Below, piece by piece: positions 1-7,187 of a stretch of DNA of 56,415 bases. The position numbers were made by a program, and so were the translations under genes. Numbering within the stretch: position 1 is the first letter of the stretch; each line of letters opens with the position of its first letter. The DNA is from DASSJF01 sp035934535 (GTDB lineage: Bacteria; Sysuimicrobiota; Sysuimicrobiia; Sysuimicrobiales; Segetimicrobiaceae): assembly GCA_035934535.1 (NCBI GenBank), contig DASYXS010000089.1:1-56415 (forward strand). Reading direction: 5' to 3'. The notes under the pieces are model-generated. The model was not told where the DNA came from. It ran no database searches and saw only the letters and a list, made by a program, of their open reading frames with translations.

Positions 1-913
1 GGTAGAGGTTGTTCTGCAGCACGTAGTTGATGAGCCCGCCGAAGTAGGCGACGTCCGTGCCGGTTCGGATGCGGAGGTAGGTATCCGCGAGCGCGGACGT
101 TCGCGTGAACCGCGGGTCCACGTGAACGATCTTCGCCCCGCCGCCCTTCCCCGGGCCGCGCTTCGGATCGAGCTTGGCGCGCATGAACCACTGGAAGCCC
201 ACGGGATGCGCTTCCGCGGGGTTCGCGCCGTTGATCAGGATGAGGTCTGCGTTCTTGATGTCCCTCCAGTGGTTCGTCATTGCTCCTCTTCCGAACGTGG
301 CGGCCAGACTGACCACCGTAGGCCCGTGTCAGACACGGGCCTGCTGCTCTAAGTGCACCACCCCCAGCCCGCGCATCAGCTTGGTGGAGAGGTAGCCTTC
401 CTCGCTGCTGAACGCGGCGCCGCCGGCGAACCCAATGCCATCGCAGCGGTTGACGGTGTTGCCCTTGTCGTCTTGAGTCACGAACGTACGGTCCCGAGCA
501 TCCTTGACGAGCCGCGCCACGCGGTCGAGCATGAAATCCCACGGGACCTGCTTCCAGGCGTTCTCGCCCGCGGCGCGATAGAGCGGCTGGGCCACCCGCC
601 GGCTCGAGGTGGCGATCGACATCGCGCTCGCGCCTTTGGGACAGAGACGGCCTTCGTTGACCGGGCTGTCGGGATCGCCCTCTATTTGCAGGATCTCGGT
701 GTTACCGTCGGCGCGCTTGCGCGTGAACGCGATCAGCGAGCAGCCCACGGCGCAGTAGGGGCAGACGGAATGGGATTCCGCGGCGCCCGCGACGTGGAGC
801 TGCTGCTTGACCTCGGTGGCCTCGACGAGATCGAAGCCGAGCGCCGAGAACGCCGCCGTGCCCGCGCCGGCGCCGGCCAATTTGAACAAACCACGACGGG
901 TAACCGTGGTCAT
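1..913 (-). CDS. Formate dehydrogenase alpha subunit, selenocysteine-containing (3' end beyond window)
   Basis: Catalytic molybdopterin/tungstopterin subunit oxidising formate to CO2. Residues 1-30 hold a twin-arginine signal (TRRGLFKLAG), so the enzyme should be exported by Tat. A [4Fe-4S] site follows at C51, C54, C58 and C91 (CPYCAVGC and LCPKGA). The frame meets TGA at 329-331 and then continues open to base 1 with HGPTV, FGRGAMTNHW, NPAEAHPVGF and DPRFTRT, all conserved after Sec/Cys in FDH-N type enzymes. TGA is codon 195, close to Sec196 of E. coli FdnG. A SECIS-like hairpin lies just downstream. The ATG at 913 has a strong AGAGGAGG ribosome site. It diverges from the moeA-mobB fusion, whose product would supply its cofactor. 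A caller treating TGA as stop would truncate it. Confidence 0.95.
299..317 (-). promoter_or_regulatory. Bacterial SECIS-like stem-loop of the formate dehydrogenase gene
   Basis: The mRNA can fold GGUGG/CCGCC (one G-U pair), extended by U-G and C-G, around an AGUCU loop. The stem starts 11 nt after the UGA. This spacing and the loop resemble the minimal upper stem-loop of E. coli fdhF (GGUCU loop) that binds SelB. The fold was drawn by eye. Confidence 0.75.
329..331 (-). other. In-frame TGA read as selenocysteine (FDH residue 195)
   Basis: The reverse-strand codon TGA lies between QARV and HGPTV, exactly where formate dehydrogenases carry the Mo/W-ligating Sec or Cys. The frame stays open and strongly conserved on both sides. 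Confidence 0.92.
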
Positions 914-1174
914 CGCGTGCGCCTCCTCTGTGGGATCAATTCCATCGAAAGACGCGGAGCGATCCGCGAACGAGCGAAACGCGGTGGCGAGACGACGGGG
1001 ACCGCGTGCGGGATCGTAGTCGTACGGCGTCCTCCCCAAGAACGTCCGTGGAACGGCGTAAAACTGGGCGGTACTTCCACGAGATGCGCGGGCCTCCTCC
1101 CCGCCGGGCGCCCCGCGGCCGGCGCGGCGCCGTGCGGGGAGGCCTGCGCAGTACGGCGTGGAAAAAGAGCGGCC

Positions 1175-2944
1175 GTGGTGACGCGCGGCGCTCCCGGCGC
1201 CGACCTTCAAGAGGTCTTGGAACGGCTGCTGGCCGTGGTACGACCCCTTCCGGCCGAAACCGTTCCGGTGTGGGAGGCGGCAGGACGGATCGCGACGGGA
1301 CGCCTTCGCGCGCCCGTGGCCGTTCCCCGCATCCGACGCGCCGCGATGGATGGCTACGTCTGCCACGATGCGGACGTGGCCCGGGCCGCGGAAGGCCGGC
1401 CCGTCACCCTCCGGATCACCGGAGCGTCCGTTATGGGCGAGCCGGCCGGGCCGGGACCGGCGCGCGGTGAAGCCTGGGCCATCACGACCGGCGCGCCCGT
1501 GCCCCGGCGGGGCGACCGTGTGCTGCCGCTCGAAACTGTGCGCGCGGAGGGAACGGCGCTCCATCTCGACCGCGCCGCGCCGGGGAGGCACCACGTCGCC
1601 GAACCCGGCGAGGACATCCAGCCGGGCGACATCCTCGCGGCGCCGGCCGAACCGATTCCGCCCGCGGCCTGCGGCGCGCTCGCGGCGTGCGGCGTGGCCG
1701 CGGTCTCGGTCTACCGCCGGCCGCGCGTCGCGCTCGTCGCCACGGGCAGCGAGCTCGTCGAGTTGGCGGCCGGGGCGCCCCCGCCGCCGCCCGGCTGCAT
1801 CGTCAACAGCAACGCCGTGACGCTCGCGGGCGAGCTCGCCGCGGCCGGATGCGAGATCGATTACCGCGGCATCATCGCGGATCGTCCGCGGGAGATGGCG
1901 CGCGCGTTCTCGGCCATGCAAGATCGCTACAACGTCGTGCTCTCCACCGGCGGCGTCTCGGTCGGCCGCTACGATCTGGTCCATCGCACGTGGCTGGATC
2001 TCGGCGCGCACCGGTACGCCGGGCGCGTCGACCTGAAACCGGGCGGGCCGTTCTTCGCGGCGCGAGCCGGACACACGTGGGCGATCGGGCTCTCCGGAAC
2101 ACCGGTGGCCTGCCTGGCCGCCTTCCATCTGCTCGTGCGCCCGGTGCTCCGCCGGCTGGCGGGCGCGCGCGCCGTCGTACGGCCGGTTGAGATGATGGCG
2201 CTCGCGGACGGATGGGCGCGGCCGACGGACCGGCTGCGCGCCCTGTGGGGACGGCTCGACGCGGACGACGAGCGCACCGTCCACCTGCTCACCGACGCGT
2301 CGCTCGGCCGCCTGACGCTGCTCACCGCCGCGAACACCCTCGTGCTGCTGCCGGGCGGAACGCCGCCGCTCGCGCCCGGCGCGCGCGTGGCGGTGATGCG
2401 TCTTGACCGGCCCGAGGACCGTGAGTACTTTCGAATCCCCGCGGCGATGCCCGGCCCGCTTGTCATCGGCCTCGTGGGCGCGTCCGGGAGCGGAAAGACC
2501 GCCGCGGCCGTCGGGCTCATCAGGCGGCTCGTCGCGCGCGGACTCCGCGTCGGCGCGATCAAGCATGCCGCGCACGGGTTCCAGATCGACCGGCCGAAGA
2601 GCGACAGTGCGCGGATGATCGAGGCGGGCGCGGTGCGGGTCGTTCTGGCCGGGCCCTCCGAAACTACGGTGCGGATCTCCGGGGAGATGCCGCTGGCATC
2701 GCTGATCCGCGGCCTGGCCGGCGCCGCGCAGGGCGCCCCCGACGTCGTGCTCGTCGAGGGCTTCGGAGCCGCGGGACACCCGGTCGTGCAGGTCGGCCCG
2801 CCCAAGCCGGGCGCCGGTGCCGGCGAGCCGTGGATGACCATCCCCGCCGTCGCCGCGTTCTCCGAGGCCGCGTTCGAGAAGACACTCGATCGCGTGACCG
2901 CACGAATCGTTGCGCTGCTCGACTCCGTCGCGGCGCGGCGGTAA
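1175..2944 (+). CDS. MoeA-MobB fusion: molybdopterin molybdenumtransferase / MGD biosynthesis adaptor
   Basis: Molybdenum cofactor enzyme of 589 aa. Residues 1 to about 410 are MoeA, which inserts Mo into adenylylated molybdopterin: RRAAMDGY, ATGSELV, NSNA, STGGVSVG and LKPGGPFF are all present. From about residue 425 a MobB GTP-binding domain follows with P-loop GASGSGKT (435-442), IKHAAHGF and VLVEGFG. There is no stop or restart between them, so this is one bifunctional protein in MoeA-MobB order. The start is uncertain: GTG 1175 or GTG 1178 precede the first MoeA-like residues, and the open frame upstream to 353 is not protein-like. It sits back to back with the Sec formate dehydrogenase, which suggests cofactor supply for that enzyme. 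Confidence 0.9.
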   Translation: MVTRGAPGADLQEVLERLLAVVRPLPAETVPVWEAAGRIATGRLRAPVAVPRIRRAAMDGYVCHDADVARAAEGRPVTLRITGASVMGEPAGPGPARGEAWAITTGAPVPRRGDRVLPLETVRAEGTALHLDRAAPGRHHVAEPGEDIQPGDILAAPAEPIPPAACGALAACGVAAVSVYRRPRVALVATGSELVELAAGAPPPPPGCIVNSNAVTLAGELAAAGCEIDYRGIIADRPREMARAFSAMQDRYNVVLSTGGVSVGRYDLVHRTWLDLGAHRYAGRVDLKPGGPFFAARAGHTWAIGLSGTPVACLAAFHLLVRPVLRRLAGARAVVRPVEMMALADGWARPTDRLRALWGRLDADDERTVHLLTDASLGRLTLLTAANTLVLLPGGTPPLAPGARVAVMRLDRPEDREYFRIPAAMPGPLVIGLVGASGSGKTAAAVGLIRRLVARGLRVGAIKHAAHGFQIDRPKSDSARMIEAGAVRVVLAGPSETTVRISGEMPLASLIRGLAGAAQGAPDVVLVEGFGAAGHPVVQVGPPKPGAGAGEPWMTIPAVAAFSEAAFEKTLDRVTARIVALLDSVAARR

Positions 2945-2960
2945 CGGTTGACTCCGGCAG

Positions 2961-2966
2961 TATAAT
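2961..2966 (+). promoter_or_regulatory. Predicted -10 element (TATAAT) for the gene at 3000
   Basis: A perfect TATAAT stands in otherwise GC-rich DNA 34 nt before the ATG at 3000, in the gap after mobB. I see no good -35 at 17-bp spacing. A TTGACT at 2948 is only 7 bp away and cannot be its partner. Confidence 0.5.
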
Positions 2967-2999
2967 AGGTAGGCGTGATTCCCGAGTGGAGGTGAAGGA

Positions 3000-3350
3000 A
3001 TGACCCGCAAGGCGACACGTGGGCGGAAGACGGCGGCCAGGGCCAGGACGAGCACGGCCCCCGCTCAGGCCCGGACGACAAGCCGGACCGGCCGGAAGAC
3101 CTCCAGCGCCCGCGCCTCCGAGACCGCGACCCCCACCCCCGCAACCCGCACCCCCGCGAAGCGCAGACCGGCGCCGGCGGCCGCCCGCTCCGCCCAAACC
3201 GTCGAAGCGGAGGCAATGCGCGAGCCGCTTCCTGCCGCGCAGCACGAAGACGACGAAGAGATGGACTGGCTCGGAGAAGACGAAGATCCGCGCAGCCAGA
3301 TTGTCGAAGACGACGACGAGTGGGAGCCCGGCGGCGACGACGAGTGGTAG
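3000..3350 (+). CDS. Small bipolar low-complexity protein: basic Ala/Lys/Arg/Thr N-half, acidic C-half
   Basis: Hypothetical protein of 116 aa that I do not recognise. Residues 1 to about 70 are rich in K, R, A, T and P, like histone H1 or HU-tail sequences (KRRPAPAAAR). Residues 75-116 are strongly acidic, with DDEEMDWLGEDED and two DDEW endings. No hydrophobic segment or fold is apparent. A real gene is supported by a GGAGGTG ribosome site at ideal spacing and a TATAAT box upstream. The basic half could bind nucleic acid and the acidic tail could be inhibitory or protein-binding (inference). Confidence 0.7.
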   Translation: MTRKATRGRKTAARARTSTAPAQARTTSRTGRKTSSARASETATPTPATRTPAKRRPAPAAARSAQTVEAEAMREPLPAAQHEDDEEMDWLGEDEDPRSQIVEDDDEWEPGGDDEW

Positions 3351-3447
3351 CGCGCGGCGCGGGGAACCCTCCCCTCGCTCAGATGGCTTGAAGAGATAGC
3401 CAAATCGCTCGGGTCAGGCTCCCCGCGCCACCGCTGTACTCTATCTT

Positions 3448-4566
3448 CTAACCCGACGATTTCAGCGTGGCGGCGGCGTGCCGGCGGAATCGCGGCATCA
3501 CGTCCCGGGCCAGCAGCTCCATCGAGCGGCGCCACAGCGCCGGTTGATCCCAGTCGTGTCCGGTCACGAGGAGCGTGCCGAAGTGGCCGATCTCGTCGCG
3601 CAGCGTGACGAGCTGGTCGAGCACGCGATCCGGACCGCCCGCGATCACCTGCGCGCGCTTGATCGCATCGACGGTTGCCGCCTCGTCGGGCATCTCCGGA
3701 TCCGGCTTGATCATGAACAGCGCCTTCCGGCCCACGCTGAAGCTGTGCCGGAAGAACGTGTAATAGTAGGATAGCCCGTTGCTCGAATCGGCGAGGTACG
3801 CGTCCGCCTCGGCGTCCGTGTCCGTGACGAGCACGCACCGTGCGACGCGCCAGACGTTGGGATCGGGCCGGCGGTCCGCCGCCTCGCACCCCTCCGCGTA
3901 GCGCTCCCAGTGTCCCCGCAGATACCGCTTGTTGAAGAAGTTGCCGGAGATCGGAATCCAGCCGCGCTCCCCCGCGACGCGGGCGCTCGCCGAATTCGGC
4001 GTGACCAGCGAGAGCGCGATCGGGGGGTGCGGCCGCTGATACGGCTTCGGCATCCAGCCGACCTTGAACTCCGGCCAGATGCCGTCCTTGACCGAAATCG
4101 TCCAGGCGTGCCCGCGCAGGTCGTACGGCGGATCCTCGCGCCAGATCGCCAGGATCATATCGACGGCCTCGGCCAGCATGCGGCCGCGCGCCTCCGCGTC
4201 GGTGACGGTGAACGCCTCCAGGTCGCTCACCAATCCGCCGGACCCGATGCCCATGATAAAGCGTCCCCCGCAGAGATGATCGAACTGCGCGACCCGCGCC
4301 GCGACGGTGAGCGGATGGGCCTGCGGCAGGTTCAGCACACCGGTGCCGAAGCGAATCGCGGGCGCCCGCTCGATCACCGTCGAGAAGAACATCAACGGGT
4401 CGGTGATGCGCTCGCTCCACGACGTGAAGTGCTCGCCAACATAGGCCTCCGAGAACCCGAGCGCGTCGGCCAGAACGACCGCGTGCCGGTCCTCTTCGAG
4501 AATGGCCGCGTAGTCGCGGCTCGGATGATGGAACGGCATCGTAAACAGTCCGAGCTCGACGCTCAC
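3448..4566 (-). CDS. LLM-class flavin- or F420-dependent oxidoreductase
   Basis: Luciferase-like TIM-barrel oxidoreductase of 372 aa. It has the family opening (ELGLFTMPFHHP), YVGEHF, the GTGVLNLPQAHPL strand, FIMGIGSGG and a C-terminal helical region. Members use FMN or coenzyme F420; the sequence alone does not tell which. The GTG start at 4566 overlaps the TGA of the DUF2182 gene by 4 bp, so it is the last gene of the operon with that gene and the seleno-methyltransferase. The substrate is unknown. The F420-type genes at 32.2 and 47.0 kb make F420 plausible. Confidence 0.88.
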   Translation of the reverse strand: MSVELGLFTMPFHHPSRDYAAILEEDRHAVVLADALGFSEAYVGEHFTSWSERITDPLMFFSTVIERAPAIRFGTGVLNLPQAHPLTVAARVAQFDHLCGGRFIMGIGSGGLVSDLEAFTVTDAEARGRMLAEAVDMILAIWREDPPYDLRGHAWTISVKDGIWPEFKVGWMPKPYQRPHPPIALSLVTPNSASARVAGERGWIPISGNFFNKRYLRGHWERYAEGCEAADRRPDPNVWRVARCVLVTDTDAEADAYLADSSNGLSYYYTFFRHSFSVGRKALFMIKPDPEMPDEAATVDAIKRAQVIAGGPDRVLDQLVTLRDEIGHFGTLLVTGHDWDQPALWRRSMELLARDVMPRFRRHAAATLKSSG

Positions 4567-5378
4567 CGTGTCCACCCGGGGAGGCCGGAACGCAGCAGGT
4601 ACAGCGCCCAACCGAAGAGCGCCAGGCCCGTGGCCCGGGCTAGCCACGGCCCCCGCACGGCCGCCGTTTCGATGAGAACGAAGACGGCCAGCAGCATGAT
4701 CCACAGCATGTTCATGATGCCGACGACGAAGAGCAATCCCATCAGCGCCCAGCAGCAGCCCACGCAGTAGGCGCCGTACCGGGCTCCCATGCGCAGTGCC
4801 CCGCGGGCACCCTCGCGCCACTGCGTCAACAGGAAACCGAGGGGCGTCTGGCAGCGGGTGAGACAGGCGTGCTTCAGCGGGGTGAACTGGTAGACTCCGG
4901 CGACGGCGAGAAACGTGAACGCGAGTGGCAGCCGCGCGACCGCCAGTTGCGGGGACAGGACGAGCAGCGCCTGGAGCACCCACTGCAGCCCCGCGGCGAG
5001 CCACCCCCACGCCGCCCAGACCAGCAGGAATCCCCCCGCAAAGAGGCCGGCCGGCACCGCGATCTGCCCGGCGGCGCGGCGCGTGCGCTGGACGCGTGCG
5101 AAGAGCAGCAGCATCGGCGCGGCCGAGGGAAGCATCATCGCAATCATCATGGCGGTCCACATGAACCCGTTGGCGAGCAGATCGTCGACCGTCCAGCGCG
5201 GCGGCGCAGACATGGTCATCACCGCGCCCATTTTCATTCCCATGTTGATGCCCGCGTCCTTCGACATCCCGTCGGCAATGCGCGCGAGGTCGAACCAAGC
5301 CAGGGCCGTCAGACCGGCGACACCGGCCACCACGATCGATGCATCGCGCGACAAGACCGCGGTCCGCATCGGCCTCAT
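4563..5378 (-). CDS. DUF2182 metal-binding integral membrane protein
   Basis: Multi-spanning membrane protein of 271 aa. Hydrophobic helices cover most of its length. The conserved FMWTAMMIAMMLPSAAPMLLLFARVQ segment type and a Cys/His patch (TPLKHACLTRCQTPLGF, YCVGCCWALM) mark the DUF2182/COG5486 family of predicted metal-binding membrane proteins. A Met-rich loop after the first helix (INMGMKMGAVMTM) is the kind of soft ligand array that binds copper. The start is ATG 5378 or ATG 5369; neither has a strong ribosome site. It lies between the small frameshifted ORF and the LLM gene, which it overlaps by 4 bp. Function is unknown, and a metal role is inferred from the residues only. Confidence 0.85.
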   Translation of the reverse strand: MRPMRTAVLSRDASIVVAGVAGLTALAWFDLARIADGMSKDAGINMGMKMGAVMTMSAPPRWTVDDLLANGFMWTAMMIAMMLPSAAPMLLLFARVQRTRRAAGQIAVPAGLFAGGFLLVWAAWGWLAAGLQWVLQALLVLSPQLAVARLPLAFTFLAVAGVYQFTPLKHACLTRCQTPLGFLLTQWREGARGALRMGARYGAYCVGCCWALMGLLFVVGIMNMLWIMLLAVFVLIETAAVRGPWLARATGLALFGWALYLLRSGLPGWTR

Positions 5379-5416
5379 CGGTCCCAGGCCCGTGCTGCGC
5401 CGGCGTGAGGCGTCGG

Positions 5417-5613
5417 TCAAGGACCCTGCCACTGGATCTTGGCCAGTTCCCCGCACTTCCCCGGGTGCGCGAACTGCAGCTCCGGGCTCGCGCGCACCCA
5501 GAACTCCTTGAGGGAAACCTGATCGAGCTCCTTCGCCACGAACCCCTGGGCCAGCACGACCTTGAGCCGCGCTTCCGCCTTGGTCACGGGATGTGCCAGC
5601 GGGTGGTCGCCAT
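5417..5613 (-). pseudogene. Small hypothetical ORF, apparently frameshifted just after its start codon
   Basis: ATG 5613 has an excellent GGAGGGAGGAG ribosome site, but its frame stops after nine codons. The adjacent frame reads a protein-like run ending in AHPGKCGELAKIQW and TGA at 5417. One extra G in the GG after the ATG would join them into a 65-aa protein beginning MGDHPLAHPVTKAEARL. The only in-frame start without repair is GTG 5587, which lacks a ribosome site. It lies between the seleno-methyltransferase and DUF2182 genes in the same direction. The family is not recognised. Either an assembly deletion or a true lesion is possible. Confidence 0.5.
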
Positions 5614-5644
5614 CTTTGCTCCTCCCTCCGCGCGATTCGGGCGT

Positions 5645-6445
5645 TTAGCGGGGCTTCTCCATGGCGAAGTGCGCGGTATAGATTGGGTTGCACGACGGAT
5701 CTATCCGCTGGAAGAGCCAGTCCAGGAACTCCTCGGAGAACAGCGGATACAACCGCAGCCGCTCCTTGGTCATCGGGACCCGCTCGCCGACGGTCGTCAC
5801 GTTGGTGAACCCTGCCTTGCGCCCGTGCTCCAGAAGCGCTTGCTCCGCAAGCGCGCCGGCGAGTCAGCCCGCGTAGGCGGCTTCGTTCTCCAGCACCTCC
5901 TTCGGCAGGGTACCGTCGATCACGGAATCGGAGAACACCAGCCGGCCGCCCGGCCGGAGCACGCGGAAGATTTCGCGAAAGAGCTTTCCCTTCGACGTCA
6001 CGAGGTTGATGACGCCGTTGCTGATCGCCGCGTCGACCGCGTCCGCGGGCAGCGGGATGTCCTCCATGCGTCCTTCGACGAACTCGACATTCGAGGCGCC
6101 CATCGCCGCCGCGTGGGCCCGGGCCTTCTCGAGCATCCCCGGCGTCATGTCGAGGCCGATCGCCCTCCCCGAGGGACCGACCCGCAGCGCCGCGAGCAGC
6201 GTGTCGATGCCGCCGCCGCTCCCTAGATCGAGGACGGTTTCTCCGTGCCGGAGACCAGCGTATCGGACGGGGTTTCCAAGACCGAGGGCCATCTCCGCCG
6301 CGGACCTCGTGAGCGGAGCCAATTCTTCCGGCGCGTAGAGGCTTTGCGCGACCCCGGTGTCCGCCGGAATTACCGCCCCGTACGTCTCCCGTACGATCCG
6401 GGCGGCCTGATCGTCCGACCAGTGCAGTTCACGAGTCCCGGACAT
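5645..6445 (-). CDS. ArsM-like SAM-dependent methyltransferase, probable selenoprotein
   Basis: Class I methyltransferase of 266 aa if TGA 5864-5866 is read through. The SAM site is VLDLGSGGGIDTLLAA and IGLDMTPGMLEKAR; SNGVINL and RVLRPGGRL follow. The organisation matches arsenite methyltransferase ArsM. After EAAYAG comes TGA and then LAGALAEQ, AGFTNVTTVGERVP and a clean tail to TAA at 5645. ArsM proteins carry a substrate-binding Cys just before AGAL, so the TGA (codon 194) replaces it. A hairpin follows the TGA. Other ArsM cysteines are changed (GLGNP for GCGNP, SNGVINL for SNCVINL), so the substrate may differ from arsenite. ATG 6445 follows a GGGGGAG ribosome site. It is first in an operon with DUF2182 and LLM genes. 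Confidence 0.82.
5836..5854 (-). promoter_or_regulatory. SECIS-like hairpin downstream of the methyltransferase TGA
   Basis: Eight perfect pairs (GCGCUUGC/GCAAGCGC) close a GGA loop. The stem starts 9 nt after the UGA. A guanine in the first two loop positions agrees with the general bacterial SECIS model. The hairpin lies inside the coding sequence. Found by eye. Confidence 0.6.
5864..5866 (-). other. In-frame TGA, probable selenocysteine codon (methyltransferase residue 194)
   Basis: The TGA sits at the conserved Cys position before AGAL in an ArsM-like protein. Seventy-two sense codons and a TAA follow it in the same frame. Confidence 0.78.
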
Positions 6446-6598
6446 GCGTCTCCCCCTTCATCGCTCTTTAAGGCTGCGGGGCCGCCTCGCGCGCAACACC
6501 CGGCGTCCTCCGCCAATGCACGGGGATCGACCGATCACTTTCGATTTGAGCGGAAAATTTTGCGTTCGCGCCCCCTGCTCCTTTCGAGGACGGGGCGG

Positions 6599-7186
6599 TC
6601 AGAGCATCACGGCCCGCCTGAGCCGCGCGAGATCCTCCGGGGTATCCACGTCCCACGCCTCGTCCGCGGCCAGGGTCACTTCCGCGACGCGATCCGGATG
6701 GCGCGCCGCCACGCCGCGCGCGCCCGCGTCGCCGGTGAGCGCGGAGACCTCCGAAAACAGGGCGCGGGCGAACAGCGCGGGCGGACCGGCCACACCGCCG
6801 TACCGGGACAGCACGATCGGCTTGCCGGTCGCACGGTGGGCGGCGATGAGGCGGTTGATCGCCGCTGGGCCGATGCGGGGTTGATCGCCGAGCAGGACCA
6901 CGGCGGCCTCGCAGTCGGCAGGCAGCGCCGCCACACCGGCCGCGAGCGACGTCGCCATGCCCTCGGCGTAGCGCGGATTGACGACGACCGTAGCACCGAA
7001 GGCCTCCGCTTCGCGCCGCACCTCGGCGGCGTGCCATCCCGCAACGACGAGCACAGCTCCGCATCCCGACGCCCGGGCGGCCGAGATCACGTGCGCGAGC
7101 AGCGTCCGATCCCCTAGGGACAGCAAGACCTTGGGCTCGCCCATGCGCGTGGCCCGTCCCGCGGCGAGCACGATCGCCGCGATCAC
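6599..7186 (-). CDS. MobA/MocA-like nucleotidyltransferase for molybdopterin
   Basis: NTP-transferase of 195 aa that would attach CMP or GMP to molybdopterin. It has the signature LAAGRATRMG (near residues 8-17), then LVVAGWHA, LLGDQPRIG and DVDTPEDLARL. MocA (CTP) is favoured over MobA (GTP) because the operon serves a xanthine dehydrogenase/CO dehydrogenase-type enzyme, which normally uses the cytosine dinucleotide cofactor. GTG 7186 begins VIAAIVLAAG, as family members do, and lies just after the xdhC stop. An ATG at 7246 would give a longer protein overlapping xdhC by 59 bp. Confidence 0.85.
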   Translation of the reverse strand: MIAAIVLAAGRATRMGEPKVLLSLGDRTLLAHVISAARASGCGAVLVVAGWHAAEVRREAEAFGATVVVNPRYAEGMATSLAAGVAALPADCEAAVVLLGDQPRIGPAAINRLIAAHRATGKPIVLSRYGGVAGPPALFARALFSEVSALTGDAGARGVAARHPDRVAEVTLAADEAWDVDTPEDLARLRRAVML

Positions 7187-7187
7187 G

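Noticed and set aside
353..1174. Upstream extension of the moeA-mobB frame
   Set aside because: It lies opposite the conserved formate dehydrogenase gene and shows no MoeA-like sequence.
2948..2966. TTGACT plus TATAAT as a complete sigma-70 promoter
   Set aside because: The spacing is 7 bp, far from 17; only the -10 element is retained.
329..3055. A 908-codon minus-strand open frame covering FDH and the region opposite moeA-mobB
   Set aside because: Only the last 585 bases, from ATG 913, are protein-like. The rest is the antisense shadow of moeA-mobB in GC-rich DNA.
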